Positions 21,890 to 33,717 are shown, numbered from the stretch's first letter. The stretch is DNA of 64,000 nt from Curvularia sp. ZM96 (GCA_022457065.1 JAJGBQ010000005.1:1860001-1924000), one strand, 5' to 3'. Numbers and translations are program-made. The notes: generated by a model not told the origin, from the letters alone.

Positions 21890-22522
21890 TTATTCTTCTT
21901 CCATTGCCTCGCGTATGAGTTCCAGTTCTGCCGTCCTTTGACCTGGGCGTATCCTTCCTTGTAACCCATCATCGTACTTGTCGAAGCAGAGTTTCCACAA
22001 GCCTGGCTCTTCTTCGTTTTCCACAGCGATGAAGCCTTCCCAATTCTCAAATAGATAATGTTTCTCGCCATTAGCACAAACGCGAGCACCAAATGGCCCA
22101 ACCAGCCCTTCTTCAGCTTCTACGCGCAAGCCATGACTGAAGTGGAAGATGTCGGAATCGGTGTCTAGATATATCCAATTCAGCTGCGGAGGGTCATCCG
22201 AAATGGTCGAGACAATGCCGTCGAAATTCGAGTTTGGGAATGGTAGGTAGTAGCCACTGAAGGGGTGAAGGTGTGGCCCTTGATACGTGGATAGTTGAAC
22301 GTACAACCGGCCTTCATGAAGAACCACATGGCTGTCTTTGAACATTTCTTTGCGGTCCTCCGGTGATCTTTCCGTTGCTCGACATCTTATGTGGCACTTG
22401 TTGTACTTCCATTCCGAGCTAGGGCCGTCGCTGTCCTTGCTTTCTGCCTGCTCCTGGAGTGTCAACACAGATGACACCGTCAAGGGAATCGTCGCGACGA
22501 GAGATATGAGACCGAACACCAT
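21890..22522 (-). CDS. orphan filamentous-fungus protein with N-terminal hydrophobic segment
   Basis: 210 residues from the ATG at 22522, which was chosen because it begins a clean hydrophobic segment (MVFGLISLVATIPLTVSSVL); upstream residues of the same frame look random. The segment could be a signal anchor. The body contains YVQLSTYQGPHLHPFSGYYL, STISDDPPQLNWIYLDTDS, a VGPFGARV turn, NWEGFIAVENEEEPG and FDKYDDGLQG. From memory this pattern belongs to a widespread ascomycete family of unknown function with a short N-terminal anchor, a GYYLP block and a WEGFVAVE block; I know no assigned role. It stands alone in a gene-poor region and is often a multicopy type of gene. Confidence 0.75.
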   Translation of the reverse strand: MVFGLISLVATIPLTVSSVLTLQEQAESKDSDGPSSEWKYNKCHIRCRATERSPEDRKEMFKDSHVVLHEGRLYVQLSTYQGPHLHPFSGYYLPFPNSNFDGIVSTISDDPPQLNWIYLDTDSDIFHFSHGLRVEAEEGLVGPFGARVCANGEKHYLFENWEGFIAVENEEEPGLWKLCFDKYDDGLQGRIRPGQRTAELELIREAMEEE

Positions 22523-23380
22523 CTTGAGGTCCTGTGGGCGCGGTGATTGATCATTTATCGACACCCGAAAGAAATTGTGAATTGAGACTCCAGATCTGCA
22601 GATTTGCAGTTTTCGTGCGTCACTGCGGAGCCTGGCGTCATCCACTACGAGAGCTGTGCCATAGCTTTGCAAAAGCAGATAGGTGTCAGCTGCAGGCTAT
22701 ACATTCTGCATGAAGCCATGATGGAAACCAGAGCAGATCATGATGCGGCTGCATATGCCATTGAATGAAAGCCAATCATATCACATTCAACGCGTAGCTT
22801 CGGGTACTGCTCCACTTGGGGGCCATCATGATCGACGCGAACAACAAGAAACACGGAAACTAGTGACGAGCAACAAGCCACCAGACGCTGATCGAAAAAA
22901 GCAACCTGAGTTGCGCATCCGTTTTGAGATATTGTTTTACCGTATTTGGAAAACATATTGTCGATAATCGGACTAGCCCGCTGCTCTATGTACTTTGTGC
23001 GTTAGAGTCTCAAGAATGCTCGAATAACTTTGCAATACTGAAGTCACCCAAGGCTTCTGCTCGCTAAGATCAAGTCGCCGACTGGATGTATCGGTGATGC
23101 AGGTGCTCGGATATGTGGGAGCTTCAGCCAAGAAGGTCGATTAGCTTCCTCCCAGAGCTCTTTATGAGCTGATGTACGCTCACGTTGATGGATACACCTT
23201 ACCATCACACCCTCCAAATAACAAACCTACGAAGCAGTGGCGTGGACAGCACAACTGCCGCAGCGCACGAAACCGAAGCCGGAGATTCGATTGAAGTCGC
23301 TTCCTCTGCCTCCAGTCCTATCCATCCTCACACCACCTCTTTCACCTGTATCCGAGCCAAAACCCGAATCTGAGTTTGAA
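22523..23380. promoter_or_regulatory. divergent intergenic region
   Basis: About 860 bp between the outward-facing starts of the orphan at 22522 and the small protein at 23381; it should carry both promoters. No specific site identified. Confidence 0.4.
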
Positions 23381-23746
23381 ATGGCGGACTCTACGACAAA
23401 AGAGTATGACTCTCATCCTACTTCTCTCATCTATTCCTTGCTCGCACAGCCATGCTGATTCCTTGTTAGTCTCGCTGGCACTGCCGGCAATGCTACAGGC
23501 GGTCGCAACCTTCCCGATGTAGGCGAGACCATGGGCTCTGTCACCAACCCCACTGGAAACAAGACCAAGGGCAAGAAGGGAAAAGGCAAGGGCAACAACG
23601 ATGAAGAAGGCGACGATGAAGGCTTCGGCCTTGAGAACGGCAAGGACGTCAAGGGCAGCTTGAAGGTACACATCAAGCTGGACCTGGAAGCCGACATTAG
23701 GATCATTGCGAGGGTCAAGGGCGACATTGCCATTGGAATTCTGTAA
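23381..23746 (+). CDS. small conserved-looking 99-residue protein
   Basis: Two exons (23381-23403 and 23470-23746) with a 66-nt intron (GTATGA donor, CTGAT branch-like site, TTAG acceptor) give 99 residues: a start MADSTTKD, a Gly/Asn-rich linker, a Lys/Gly stretch GNKTKGKKGKGKGNN, an acidic stretch DEEGDDEGFG, and a regular C-terminal strand-like segment GSLKVHIKLDLEADIRI followed by IARVKGDIAIGIL. The alternating hydrophobic pattern at the C-terminus looks like beta structure or a membrane-contacting amphipathic segment. I have a memory of similar short proteins in many filamentous ascomycetes but no function for them. The tiny first exon was accepted because it supplies the only good ATG in frame. 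Confidence 0.72.
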
Positions 23747-25744
23747 GCTGTTCAGCAAAGCGATTCATATTTCTTTTTCCAGTTCCACTCCACTAGGCCC
23801 CTCAGTGCTTGTGAGATGGTTTACGAAAGCTTAAAATTTACAAAAGCTTAAATGGCGCAAAACCTAACATCGACCGGATTATCGCCCGTCCCGTGTCTGC
23901 AATTCAATACGTGGATGTTGCTGGTCTTAAAGTGCGGTCTAATGTCGGGCGCACTGGGGTCGCTATGGACATAAACGTGCTACAGCCGTTCCGTGGTGCG
24001 GGCCCATGCCGTGTCGCCTGATTCGCCATGAATTGTTGTTGAATTGCTTTTCCGACGCCTCGTATCGAGGTTGCGGTGGTGTGCGACCCACTGTACTGTG
24101 TATTGAGTGATTTGATTGCCGTGTTGCTAGAAAGGAACAAGAGAGAATATCCGTCTGATGTGCTTACGCCTTCTGAAGTATTCTCTAGTATGTTGAATAT
24201 GAGAGCTCCTGCGGGTCTAGTTTACTGGATGGAGCCCAGGCCGGTGAATATACCGCCGAAGGTCATGTGATTTTCGATATTGTTGAGAAATGACTGGTTC
24301 CCTGGTCTAAAGTAGATGCGATGCAAAAGGAGCGAAGGACAGCCTTATATACACAAACTCTCTCTCCGAGGAGTTTGACTTTCATATGCACTTGTTGTTG
24401 TTATTATTCAAGCATCCTGGCATTGCTTATGATGTAGATCCCGGGGGCTGGGCATGTCTACTTGTACAGGGTAACAATGGAATATGGTCTTGGCCATGTA
24501 AGAGCGTGTACATACATAGTAGTTCGAAGGGGTAGGGGAATATGTGTCCTATTACGACCAATAGAAAATGCAGGTGACGATCCCGCAGATACAAGATATT
24601 GATTCGCGGACACATGCTATTGTCTATCTGTTTCCTGAAACTGACCAGCGGCTCAAAGCGTTGAAAGAATCTCAACCATCCAGAGCGTTGGGATTGACCA
24701 GGGCAACCCTTCTAGTAGATGTACGACCATGCAACCCACATTATCTTACTCCGTACCTTTATGATCTGAGGGCAAGGGGTCATGATTGGCATGTGAATGA
24801 GTTAGTAAGGAGAGCTTCAACTCGCTATCGGAGCGCATTGTACTGAATGTATCGATTGATGCTAATCGTCTTGATTCAGTGTTGCTTGGCCAAGCCCTAC
24901 CTAGTAAGTGTTCCTTTGCCCCATTTTCTACTTTGTTACCACCGTCCTATACACTGGCGAGCAAGGGTATGTCAATCGTACGTTAGTCAAATCTTACGAG
25001 TCCGTCATCAACGCGGCAGAAGTGCCCCGTACTTGCATATACGAAAGGGCCGTAACGAGATAATGCTCGTCGGGTGCGGCACAGGCTGGCTGAAGTCGAT
25101 GACCCAAGCGCTACGACCAGATTTCCTGTGATATCCGACAGCATCATGCCGAGTTACCCCAGGTTCCGCGTTAACATTGGACAGAAAGCGGCGTTGACAC
25201 CGATCTCCAATCCTCCGCATCTCGGCCGTATGCCGACTCGTCGCTAGACCTCCAATACGCCCAGCATTTATCCTCACTGCCGACATTTTAACGCTGTCTA
25301 TAGGCTCGCCGCGGCTTCTGACTTCGGCAAATGCGTCCCGCGGTAACTAGCCTGTGCCAATTACCCGACGCTCGACCCCAGCCGACGTCATGCAGACTGT
25401 TGCAACCGGATGCTTGTCAGACTATGTGACCCCCTACCCCGCAAGTCTGCCGCTTGCTACGCTACCCCGGATAACCTTAGAGGCGTTCTATTCCCCACAA
25501 GGCCGCTGGCGACAGGTTGAGCAGACCCCATGGCCCATCTGGCCTGGAGATCCTTTCCAAACAAAGTATGCCGTTGTGCTAGTGCATTCGGGGTTTGAAT
25601 TGCACCGAACGACTTTATAGCATCCGCAGTGCCCCCAGCAAAATGCACATTGTGCAACTGCCTGGGACTTTGTTCACCCTTCTTTCTTGTCTCCTGCATT
25701 GCATAACCGAAAGCAAAGCAAAATCGTGGGTGTAACATTCCGTC
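23747..25744. other. gene-poor intergenic region
   Basis: About 2 kb without a supported gene. A pair of direct AAAGCTTAAA repeats sits at 23827-23836 and 23844-23853. An open frame of 92 codons at 24568-24846 has ordinary composition but no domain or context. The last few hundred bases should contain the promoter of the MFS transporter. Confidence 0.5.
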
Positions 25745-27527
25745 ATGGCGACCACAATGGACCCAGGCAAGCTCTCGGTCGAGCAAAAGCAAACCGAGGA
25801 TATCGCCGAGAAGATATCGCATTCTTCCAACTCTGGCAGGCTTGAAGCGCAGAGTGTCGAGCCCGATGATGCAGAGGCTGCGCGGGTGTTGAGAAAGGTT
25901 GACATGAGACTTGTGCCGATGCTCTCCTTGCTCTACCTTGTCGCTTTCATCGACCGAAGCAACAGTACGTATCGCCACCACACTCGATACTCTGGCATCA
26001 CGGAGACTAACACACAGCAGTTGGTAACGCGAAGATTGCTGGTATGACCACGGACCTCAAGATGAATGGCTCGCAATACAACACGGCCGTTACTCTGTTC
26101 TTCGTTCCATACACCCTCCTCGAAGTTCCCAGCAACATCGTCCTGAAGATGATGCGTCCAAGTTACTGGATGGCGATTTTGATGTTTTCCTGGGGCCTTG
26201 TCATGACGCTGATGGGCTTGACATCGAGCTATGGTGGTTTACTCGCCGGACGATTTTTCTTGGGTGTCACAGAGGTATGTGTAGAAAAGTAAATCACCGA
26301 GCCTTCCCGACTAAGCATACTGACTTTTTCGTCTCTAGTCTGGTTTCTTCCCCGCTGCGACCTTCTTGCTCACACTCTGGTACCGCCGTTTCGAGCTCCA
26401 GCGTCGCATGGCTGTTTTCTACGTAGCTGCCTCTCTCGCTGGTGCTTTTAGTGGTCTCCTCGCCTATGGAATTGAGAAACTCGATGGTCGCGCCGGACTC
26501 GCAGGTTGGCAGGTAAGCAGATGGACCGATTGTTATATGGAAAACAGACTGTTTTTGCTAACACACAACGCCAGTGGATTTTTCTGATCGAAGGTCTTAT
26601 TCCAATCGCTCTCGCCCTCATCATCTGGAAGATCCTCCCCGACAGCCCCGAAACAGCAAAGTTTCTCACCCAGCCAGAGCGCGATCTGCTCGTTGCCAGG
26701 CTTTCCAGTGACCAAGGATCCGGTCAAGGCCAAACAACCAACTCGGACAAGATTGGTACAAAGCAGATTCTAGCCGGCCTGTCAGACTGGAAGATTTGGG
26801 CTGCGACCATCGTTTTCTGGGGCAACACTGTCGGTGTTTATGGGTATGTTGTGACTTGCAATGATTCCTGTTCTTTTGGGTATTTTCTAACATTTGATCA
26901 AAAAGATTCACCGCCACCGTACCGTCCGTTATCCAAGGTCTTGGCTATACCAGCGCCAACGCCCAACTCCTCACCATCCCCATCTACGTCTTCGCCGCCA
27001 TCCTCACCCTCATCTTCGCTTGGGCCTCGGATCTCACCCGCAAGCGTTCCCCTTACATCATCGCCGGCTACTCCATCGCCATTGCAGGCTTCATCGCACA
27101 ACTCGCCATCCCCAAGCCCAAATACCCAGGCATCACCTACGGCTTCCTTTTCCCCGTTGCAGGCGGTCTCTACTGCCCCTTCACCTGCCTCGTATCCTGG
27201 ATCGGAAACTCGCTTGCTCCCTCGTCCAAGCGCGCCGTCGGCATGGCACTGCTTATTTCCGTGGGAAACATGGGCGGTATCATGGGTAGCAACGTCTATC
27301 TTGCACGTGAGGCGCCGAAGTACACGACGGGTTTCTCGGCTAGTTTGTCCATGTGCTGCCTCGCTATCATCATGACCTTTGTGCTTAGGTGGGCGTACTC
27401 GCGCGAGAACAGGAAGAGAGATCAAATGATTGCTGAGGAGGGCGAAGCCGCTATTCGTGCGCGATACAGCGAGGAGGAGTTGCTGCTCATGGGCGATAAG
27501 AGCCCGTTTTATAGGTACACATTGTAA
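25745..27527 (+). CDS. MFS transporter, anion:cation symporter (allantoate/nicotinate permease-like)
   Basis: Twelve-span secondary transporter of the plasma membrane, most like the Dal5/Tna1 group, which import organic anions such as allantoate, nicotinate or related acids. Five exons (25745-25964, 26021-26274, 26339-26512, 26575-26843, 26906-27527) give 512 residues with all phases matching. Seen: cytosolic N-terminus with VLRKVDMRLVPMLSLLYLV, the family signature FIDRSNIGNAKIAGM, GRFFLGVTESGFFPA, WQWIFLIEG, PDSPETAKFLT, and a cytosolic loop before the second half. The exact substrate cannot be told. It converges on the F-box gene and is a distant relative of the transporter at 29989-31778. 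Confidence 0.92.
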
Positions 27528-27823
27528 GATTAGCTTGGTGATAGAGCTGCGGCGCGGCTTTTCATGATGTTCATGATTTGATTCAATTCAATCGAATACC
27601 AAATAATGAAACACTCCAAATCCCTGTTCTGTTTCGTGATGTCTATTTGTACAGAGTCATGTCTGAACTAAAAAGAGCGAAAAAGAGCAGGGCCTGTATC
27701 CACCCTGCAAAAGGCCAAAACACATAGCCGGTGACTACCATAGAGAGAAATGCTAGCGAGTTCCGTTTTCGAAATTACTAAAACAACAATCCAGAAGCCA
27801 TTTGTTACCTGACAAGTCTCAGC

Positions 27824-29625
27824 CTATTCTGATCCACTGTCCACATCTCCAACGCCTACTAACTCGCCATTCTCATCCCTATCCCACTCACACGCCTCCA
27901 GGCTCGTAGCCCTACAAGGAATGCACGCACTGCCATCTCCTAGACTGAGGCAATCATCCACACCCATTCCTCTCCTTTGACAACTCTTACAAACATGCAG
28001 CTTCTTTCCTTTCTTCAGCTCGCTTCTCCAGCTCTCATCATCCATGATGCGGTAATTGATACCATTGAACCGCCAAAAGTCGTCGCTATTGTACATTACC
28101 TCTTCCACGGGGAGCTCTTCACCGTGCATATACGGCGGGATAAAGGATTTTCCGCCAGGAAATGTGTCACGGGAAACGATGAAATGTGACTTGGGGCTGT
28201 ACGATTTTAGTGTCGATGCAATCTTGTATGTTGCCGTGCGATCGAAGAAGAGTGCGCTAAGGAGGTGCGATTGCTCGGTCGGATCCGCAATTTCAAAAAG
28301 ACGGAAGAAGGAGTGGTCGGAGAACTTCAAATGCAGCGTGAAGTCATCTGCCAGAGTGTGCGGTAGGCACTCATTGGTAAGGGAGGTGAGTGAGCGGAAG
28401 GCGATTGCAGATAGAGAGCGCAGGTCGTGGCCAGCGTTAATGGAAATGGCAGAGTCAAGCATCTTGAGAGATTTGAGAGCGGGCGGAAAACCGCTTTGGC
28501 GAAGGTAATAGTAAATATGTGACTCGAAACCTAGCTCGAGATGCTCGAGGTTTACGAATGAGCGCAGCTTTGCAGCGCCTTCTGGGTCAGTCTCACGTGA
28601 AGTGAGATATCCAAGATGCCCTCCGCAATGCGTCAAACGCTGCAAAGAGTCTGCCTGCCGCTGTAGTGCGGTAAGAAACAGCTTGGAAGACGTGCGGTGT
28701 TCTGGAACCATGGACGGCTGACAGCCTTCGAAGGCGTGAAGGCGCTCACCGATCGATAGTTCTTTCAAGGCTCTTGGAAGACTCAGAACGGCATCTAGAA
28801 AAGACACGTCGACATTGCATTCTATGAGGGTGAGTGACTGAAGCGGGGTCGACTTGATTTCCTGTTCGGAAACCTCGAACGGTGCTCCAACTTTAGTGTC
28901 AAAGTTCAGGCATGACAGCGTGATGTGGCGTAGTGTTGGGTGCTTAAACATGGCCATCGCACGGCCAAGGGCAAACTTGTTATCGCCGGAGCCATGAGCA
29001 TGTATGGTCACTATAGCAAGTCAGCTCCATTCTAATCGTGGCGGTGCTTAGACATACACGATTGCAACACGGGCAATGCTTGCGATATACCAATCCGAGG
29101 ATACACCGAGCTAGCTAATAGGTTTGTGAAATCGATCCTCGAGTATCCGTCGAAATAGATATTGCCTTGTTGCCATTCGGAATTGTTTGGACAAGGACTC
29201 TCAATGTGCAGGTGTCGCAGCCTCCTCATCAACCCTACGAAGTGATTCAGCTCCTCTATCCCATCACGATACTCGTCATGATATCGGATAGCAAGTTCCT
29301 GAATATAATCGGACCGTGCTTCCCGGCTATCAAGCGCTCTGGCAACCCTGCGCGCATGTGCGCCCTTGAGCACCTCGAGGTCTTTCCAGATGTAAGGTTC
29401 AACAAGTCCCTGGAGTCTTGTGCATGTCGCAGCAAGACTACATAGTGCATCTCGCGAATCTATGTGGTCGATTATGTTAAGAAGAAGTTCATCGACGAGC
29501 TGTAAAAGCCCATTCTCTGCGGGCCCAAGCATAGTGATACCCGGCTCCTGTCGTGCTCTCCGAAAGGTATAGCCTGAATGACGCGTTTTGCGTTTCTTAG
29601 CTCCAGCAAAGGATATGCTTGGCAT
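27824..29625 (-). CDS. F-box protein with C-terminal cysteine cluster
   Basis: Two exons (29625-29058 and 29010-27824) joined across a 47-nt intron give 584 residues. An F-box-like segment at about residues 39-90 (QLVDELLLNIIDHIDSRDAL, LAATCTRLQGLVEPYIWKDL) would bind Skp1 in an SCF ubiquitin ligase. The middle is a run of leucine-rich-like pieces (RHLHIE, LQSLTLIECNVD, LEHLELGF) as in fungal F-box/LRR-like proteins. The last 60 residues hold six cysteines with spacing C-x2-C-x9-C-x8-C-x2-C-x7-C, close to a fungal Zn2Cys6 cluster but with a long first loop. A later ATG at 29532 would remove 31 residues and start next to the F-box; both starts are possible. The target is unknown. Confidence 0.82.
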
Positions 29626-29988
29626 CCAGCGATTTCCAGTTTAGATGTAAGAGATGTGCGGATATCTGGATATAATGAGCGAGTTTGTACTCAGGTGTGT
29701 GGCTGTACGAGCGATGAACTTTCAGCCAACGAGAACAGTCCCAGATGATGTCAACGGGCGCTAGTCCCAGTTGGGATGAGAACGGCACGTGCACCAGTGC
29801 GAGGAGTCTCCAGTCATGTGCACTACTCGAGCAAAGGCAGTGGTGTGAAAAATCACAAGTTGTGTAACTTTTCAGAAAAGTGGTGCTTGATTCTTTATGT
29901 TCTCATACAAGACGAATCTACCTAAGACATTACCACCTCCAGACCCAAGAATAAACGCACGCAGTGCTACTGCGTTCAGGAAACCCGC
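29626..29988. other. spacer between tandem reverse-strand genes
   Basis: 363 bp upstream of the F-box gene and downstream of the second MFS gene. No gene seen; it should hold the F-box promoter and the MFS 3' UTR. Confidence 0.4.
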
Positions 29989-31778
29989 TTAAGTCGTGTA
30001 CATGTATCTTGGGTTGTCTTCTCCCATCTCAGCAATCTCTTCCTCAGTCTTGCCCTCCACTTTCCAGTCCTCCTCACCAGCAAGCTTCTTCTTGTTCCGC
30101 ATACGGAAGTACAGATGTAATGACGTGTAGATCGTAATACCCAAGGCAAGCAGACCAATAGTAGCACCATATCCAGGCCGGTATGTTGGAGCCGTCTTAC
30201 CGCTGTACAGGAATGGCGATGCAATACCGGCACAGTTTCCGATTGTGATTTGCATCCCACTAGCAAAGGCTCGCTTTCCATAGCGAGGATTGTTGACACC
30301 GACCCATGAAAAGGCGATTCCAGTTGCGACCCATAAGCCTAGCGCCACGACGAAACAGCCCGCAAAACTTAGGCCAAGGCCTTGGTTCGCGATAAGGAAG
30401 ATGTATCCGACCATGCTTACAGCAAGCCCGGCAATGCAGAAGAGGCCTCTCTGTTGTGTCTTGTCGCTGTAGTATGCTCCAGTGACGTAGGTTATGAAAC
30501 CAGCAACGTACACTGGAATCGTCAGAGCCTGAACCTCTTGACGCGTCCAACCACCTCCCAGTCCATTGATGATAGTTGGGAGGAAAACAGAGAAGCTGTA
30601 GAGCATGCCGAGCCCAACAAACTGAGCGACAGCGAAGGCATATACCTTCCAATCCTTGATGCCCTTGATGACGTCTTCCTTTTGCAGTTCTTGTCCAGAT
30701 ACGGTTTGTCCTACTTCCCTCATTCGCATCCGAAGCAAAATTCGGCGGTCGTCTTCGGTCAAGAACTTGGCCGTTTCGGGACTGTTTGGTAGCACAAAGG
30801 GTACGGGGAAGGCGGTTACTACAGTCAGAGCTCCAATGATCATAATGACTAGAGAAAGACGTGATTAGCGTTTGTCATGAACCGATGGGTACATTACAAA
30901 CTTACTCCATCTCCAACCCCGCCATCCCGCTGTCCCGTCCATCTCACCGATAGCATATGCGACCACTCCCTTGAAACTATTAGGACAGATTTTCGGATTT
31001 TAATTGTTGCTCACTTACACCCAATCCACCAGCTATGGCAGAAGTACCGTAGAAAATGGCTTGTCTGAAAGATACGTTCCTCCTGTTGTAAAACATGGAC
31101 AAGTAGAGTATAACTCCAGGAAACAGTCCTGCTTCGAACAGTCCCAGGAGGAGTCTGCAAGCGATCAAGCCAGCGAAGTTGTTGACAAAAGCGGTGAAAG
31201 TGGACACTACACCCCAAAGGAACATTAGAGCTGCGAGATAACGTGCCGGTTGCATTCCTGTTTTGGAAACGGAGATTAGCGTGTGTTTGATGCGCAGTCT
31301 ATCTGTATGACTCACTCTTGAGGATCATGTTACTGGGTGTCTCGAAGATCTATTTGAGGTGAGCTTATTTGAATGAAGCGACTGTTTGGTTCTCAACTTA
31401 CGACATAGGTGACGAATAAAATGGAAACTGCAAGCTGAAACTGATTGCTACTTGGATCAAGGTTGAGATCTTCCTCCAGACCATAGAGACGGGCATTTCC
31501 AATGTTGACTAACTCTTTGTTAGAAAGGTTTTGTTAGCAGAAAGACTTGACACACCTCGATCCATGAAGTTCATCAAGTAGATCCAGCAGATCATTGGCA
31601 CGATACGTATATCGAGCTTCCTTAGTACTCTTGCCTCATCTGCTGGATCAATCTCATCCGTTGCTGCCGAACGTTCAACATCCTCGACCTTGGTGGGTGG
31701 GGCCAGGGAGCTATCGGAGCCTTTCTCATCACTATAATCCGGCCCGTTGGGCACTGAGCCTTGTGCTTGTGTGCTCAT
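29989..31778 (-). CDS. MFS transporter, anion:cation symporter family
   Basis: Second plasma-membrane transporter of the same broad group (Dal5-like). Six exons (31778-31556, 31508-31402, 31349-31316, 31257-31019, 30969-30906, 30848-29989) give 508 residues; two exons are only 34 and 64 nt. Introns are 47-58 nt. Seen: RVLRKLDIRIVPMICWIYLM, FMDRVNIGNARLYGLEEDL, ETPSNMILKRMQPARYL, GLFEAGLFPGVILYLS, PNSPETAKFLTEDDR, and a C-terminal VEGKTEEEIAEMGEDNPRY that is common in this group. About twelve hydrophobic segments. Substrate unknown. Upstream, at 31991-32044, are a TGACTCA and a 10-bp inverted repeat that could be control sites. Confidence 0.92.
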
Positions 31779-32001
31779 TCTCCAAATACAGCAAGAACTA
31801 CTTGAGCAGGACAGAGACGATCAGAAAGGAGTGCCAGTAAAGAAGTGAAAGTACGACAACCGTCAAATCTAATCCTCAGGGACTGGACCCAGGCTTGAAT
31901 TTATAACCCGATCACTTGGGACAAGCATGTCCGACCCCGTGGGGAAACGAGGGGAGCCACGGTCTTGGTGTCTTGTGAGCATGCTGCCGTTGACTCAACA
32001 A

Positions 32002-32044
32002 GGTTGTCGGCCCAGGCGTTCATACGTCAAAACTGCCGACAACC
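32002..32044. promoter_or_regulatory. 10-bp perfect inverted repeat upstream of MFS gene
   Basis: GGTTGTCGGC (32002-32011) and GCCGACAACC (32035-32044) are exact reverse complements separated by 23 nt. A TTGACTCAA palindrome lies just before, at 31990-31998. The repeat starts 224 bp upstream of the MFS ATG. Each arm contains CGG/CCG, as in zinc-cluster factor sites, but the spacing is too wide for one classical dimer. Function is inferred only. Confidence 0.4.
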
Positions 32045-33710
32045 ATTCACCCGACGTGGCATGCTTGGAGGTTCTGTGTGTTTGTTTCCAGGCTTCCCGC
32101 AATTTTGGAAAGGTGAACACCAGTTGGCTCGTGCATCACGGAGACTGGACCAAGACTGCCAAACCCTTGGGTCTTAGTTGTACTGGGCAAGATGGCGAGT
32201 AGGCCAATCTTGCTCAATCAGAACCCTTGCTCGGACCAGGTCATTTTACCGCCCGCTTATAGCTAACCATACTGTTTGGGACAACAGCAGGGTTCAAAGA
32301 AGCTCGTAAGTTAAGTGCTGTAATGAAATCTGAGTTCCGTGCTCGTCTTTAGCTTCTAGAGTCAGAGCAGCAAAAGCCCTTTCCAAACGACCGCTAGAAC
32401 GCGGTCTTTGCTGTGCTGGGTTGACGAAGAATATACCGTGAGGAAAGTAAGCTATATGGCCTGTAATGTTGTCATGGTCCGCAGCCCAAGGTGCCAAATC
32501 CTTAGCTTACGTATGTGCCCTTGGCAGAGCTATCCACGGACAAAAGAACACTTGCCTCTGTGAATTTGACATGAATATAAATCTGGTACTCTCTAGCGAA
32601 CTGAAAAGGGTTTCGAAATTTTAACTTTACGAAAATTGTATCTTGAGATCATCAAGTCTGCTGAATGTTGCCATAACATGTCACCGAGCGTTCGCATTGC
32701 CAATGTCTCGTCATGAACTTGGCCCAGCGGGTCAGCCGCTATACTGAAGCTGACATGCTGACAGGCCTATCGAGGCGGACGCTGATTCGCAGATCTAGTA
32801 CTGGTATGCTCTACCGACGCCGCGTTTCACCCCGACCGTTTGATGCTTGGTAGTACCGCCTCTTGCATTCTTGGAGAAAAGCACGGATGTCGTAAGGAGC
32901 GGACAAATGGAAGCAAAGAGAAGCCAAGACTTGAACTGAGGCTGTGTATCTTGGCCTATGAGTATTCGATGGCCTCGCTTACGACGATTGCTGAAGATGT
33001 TGCTGAAGTGTAGTGTACTGCAAGGGGGATCGTGGGGACAGGCATGCATCTCCTCTAATGTCGCTTAGTAGTCTACACAACTGTGTAAACCATACAAAGA
33101 TCTTCATGTGGTCTAGCTTTGCCCCATAAAGACCCTAGCTAATCCTTGGATGCGTAATCAAACAGATGCTGGAGATCTATTGGCTGTATACTCTCAAGAT
33201 TGTGTGAGAGGATTACAGGCACTTCGGTACGGTGGGTATCCAATTGATCCTTCTCCGAGAGGAAGTACAAAGAGGAATTCTCCGACCTGTTACCATTGTT
33301 TTAGACGACAAACTGATGGGTACAGTACCCAGTAGCATGCTGCAATTTTAAGCGTTTACAATTATACAGACGGACTGCTTCGTTCTTCCATGTCTTCTGT
33401 ACTACTTTCTGCGATGTCGCAGCTCACGTAGACGAACAGCTTTGCGGCAACGATGAATGAGTAGGTCCTGGGCAGCACACAAGTATCGTACGGAGTACAA
33501 AGACTGCGCATTGGAATTGCGCTCAGCGTGGGTCTGTTGGATTCCCAGAATCGATGCTGCAGAGCGTTGGTTGTGGCGGCTGAAGACGTTTTGGGGCTGC
33601 CCCGCGCGTTGCTGCAGGTCCGGTAGCGGCGGTGAGTTCAGCTCTCAGCCCAGGCATAGCGTCACGCCTCGAACAACGCAGGGACTTGTTCAAACCGCAA
33701 TTTCTCGGCC

Positions 33711-33717
33711 TGACTCA
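33711..33717 (+). promoter_or_regulatory. TGACTCA, Gcn4/CPC1-type site upstream of AROM
   Basis: Exact match to the core bound by Gcn4/CPC1, 160 bp before the AROM start; a partial TGACTC follows at 33853-33858. Aromatic biosynthesis genes are known targets of general or cross-pathway control in fungi. Binding here is inference. Confidence 0.5.

Noticed and set aside
24568..24846. 92-codon frame in the gene-poor region
   Set aside because: Ordinary composition but no homology that I recognise, no introns and no context; not enough to call a gene.
31927..32202. 91-codon frame upstream of the MFS gene
   Set aside because: It overlaps the inverted repeat and promoter, and the translation is Cys/Arg-rich without a domain.
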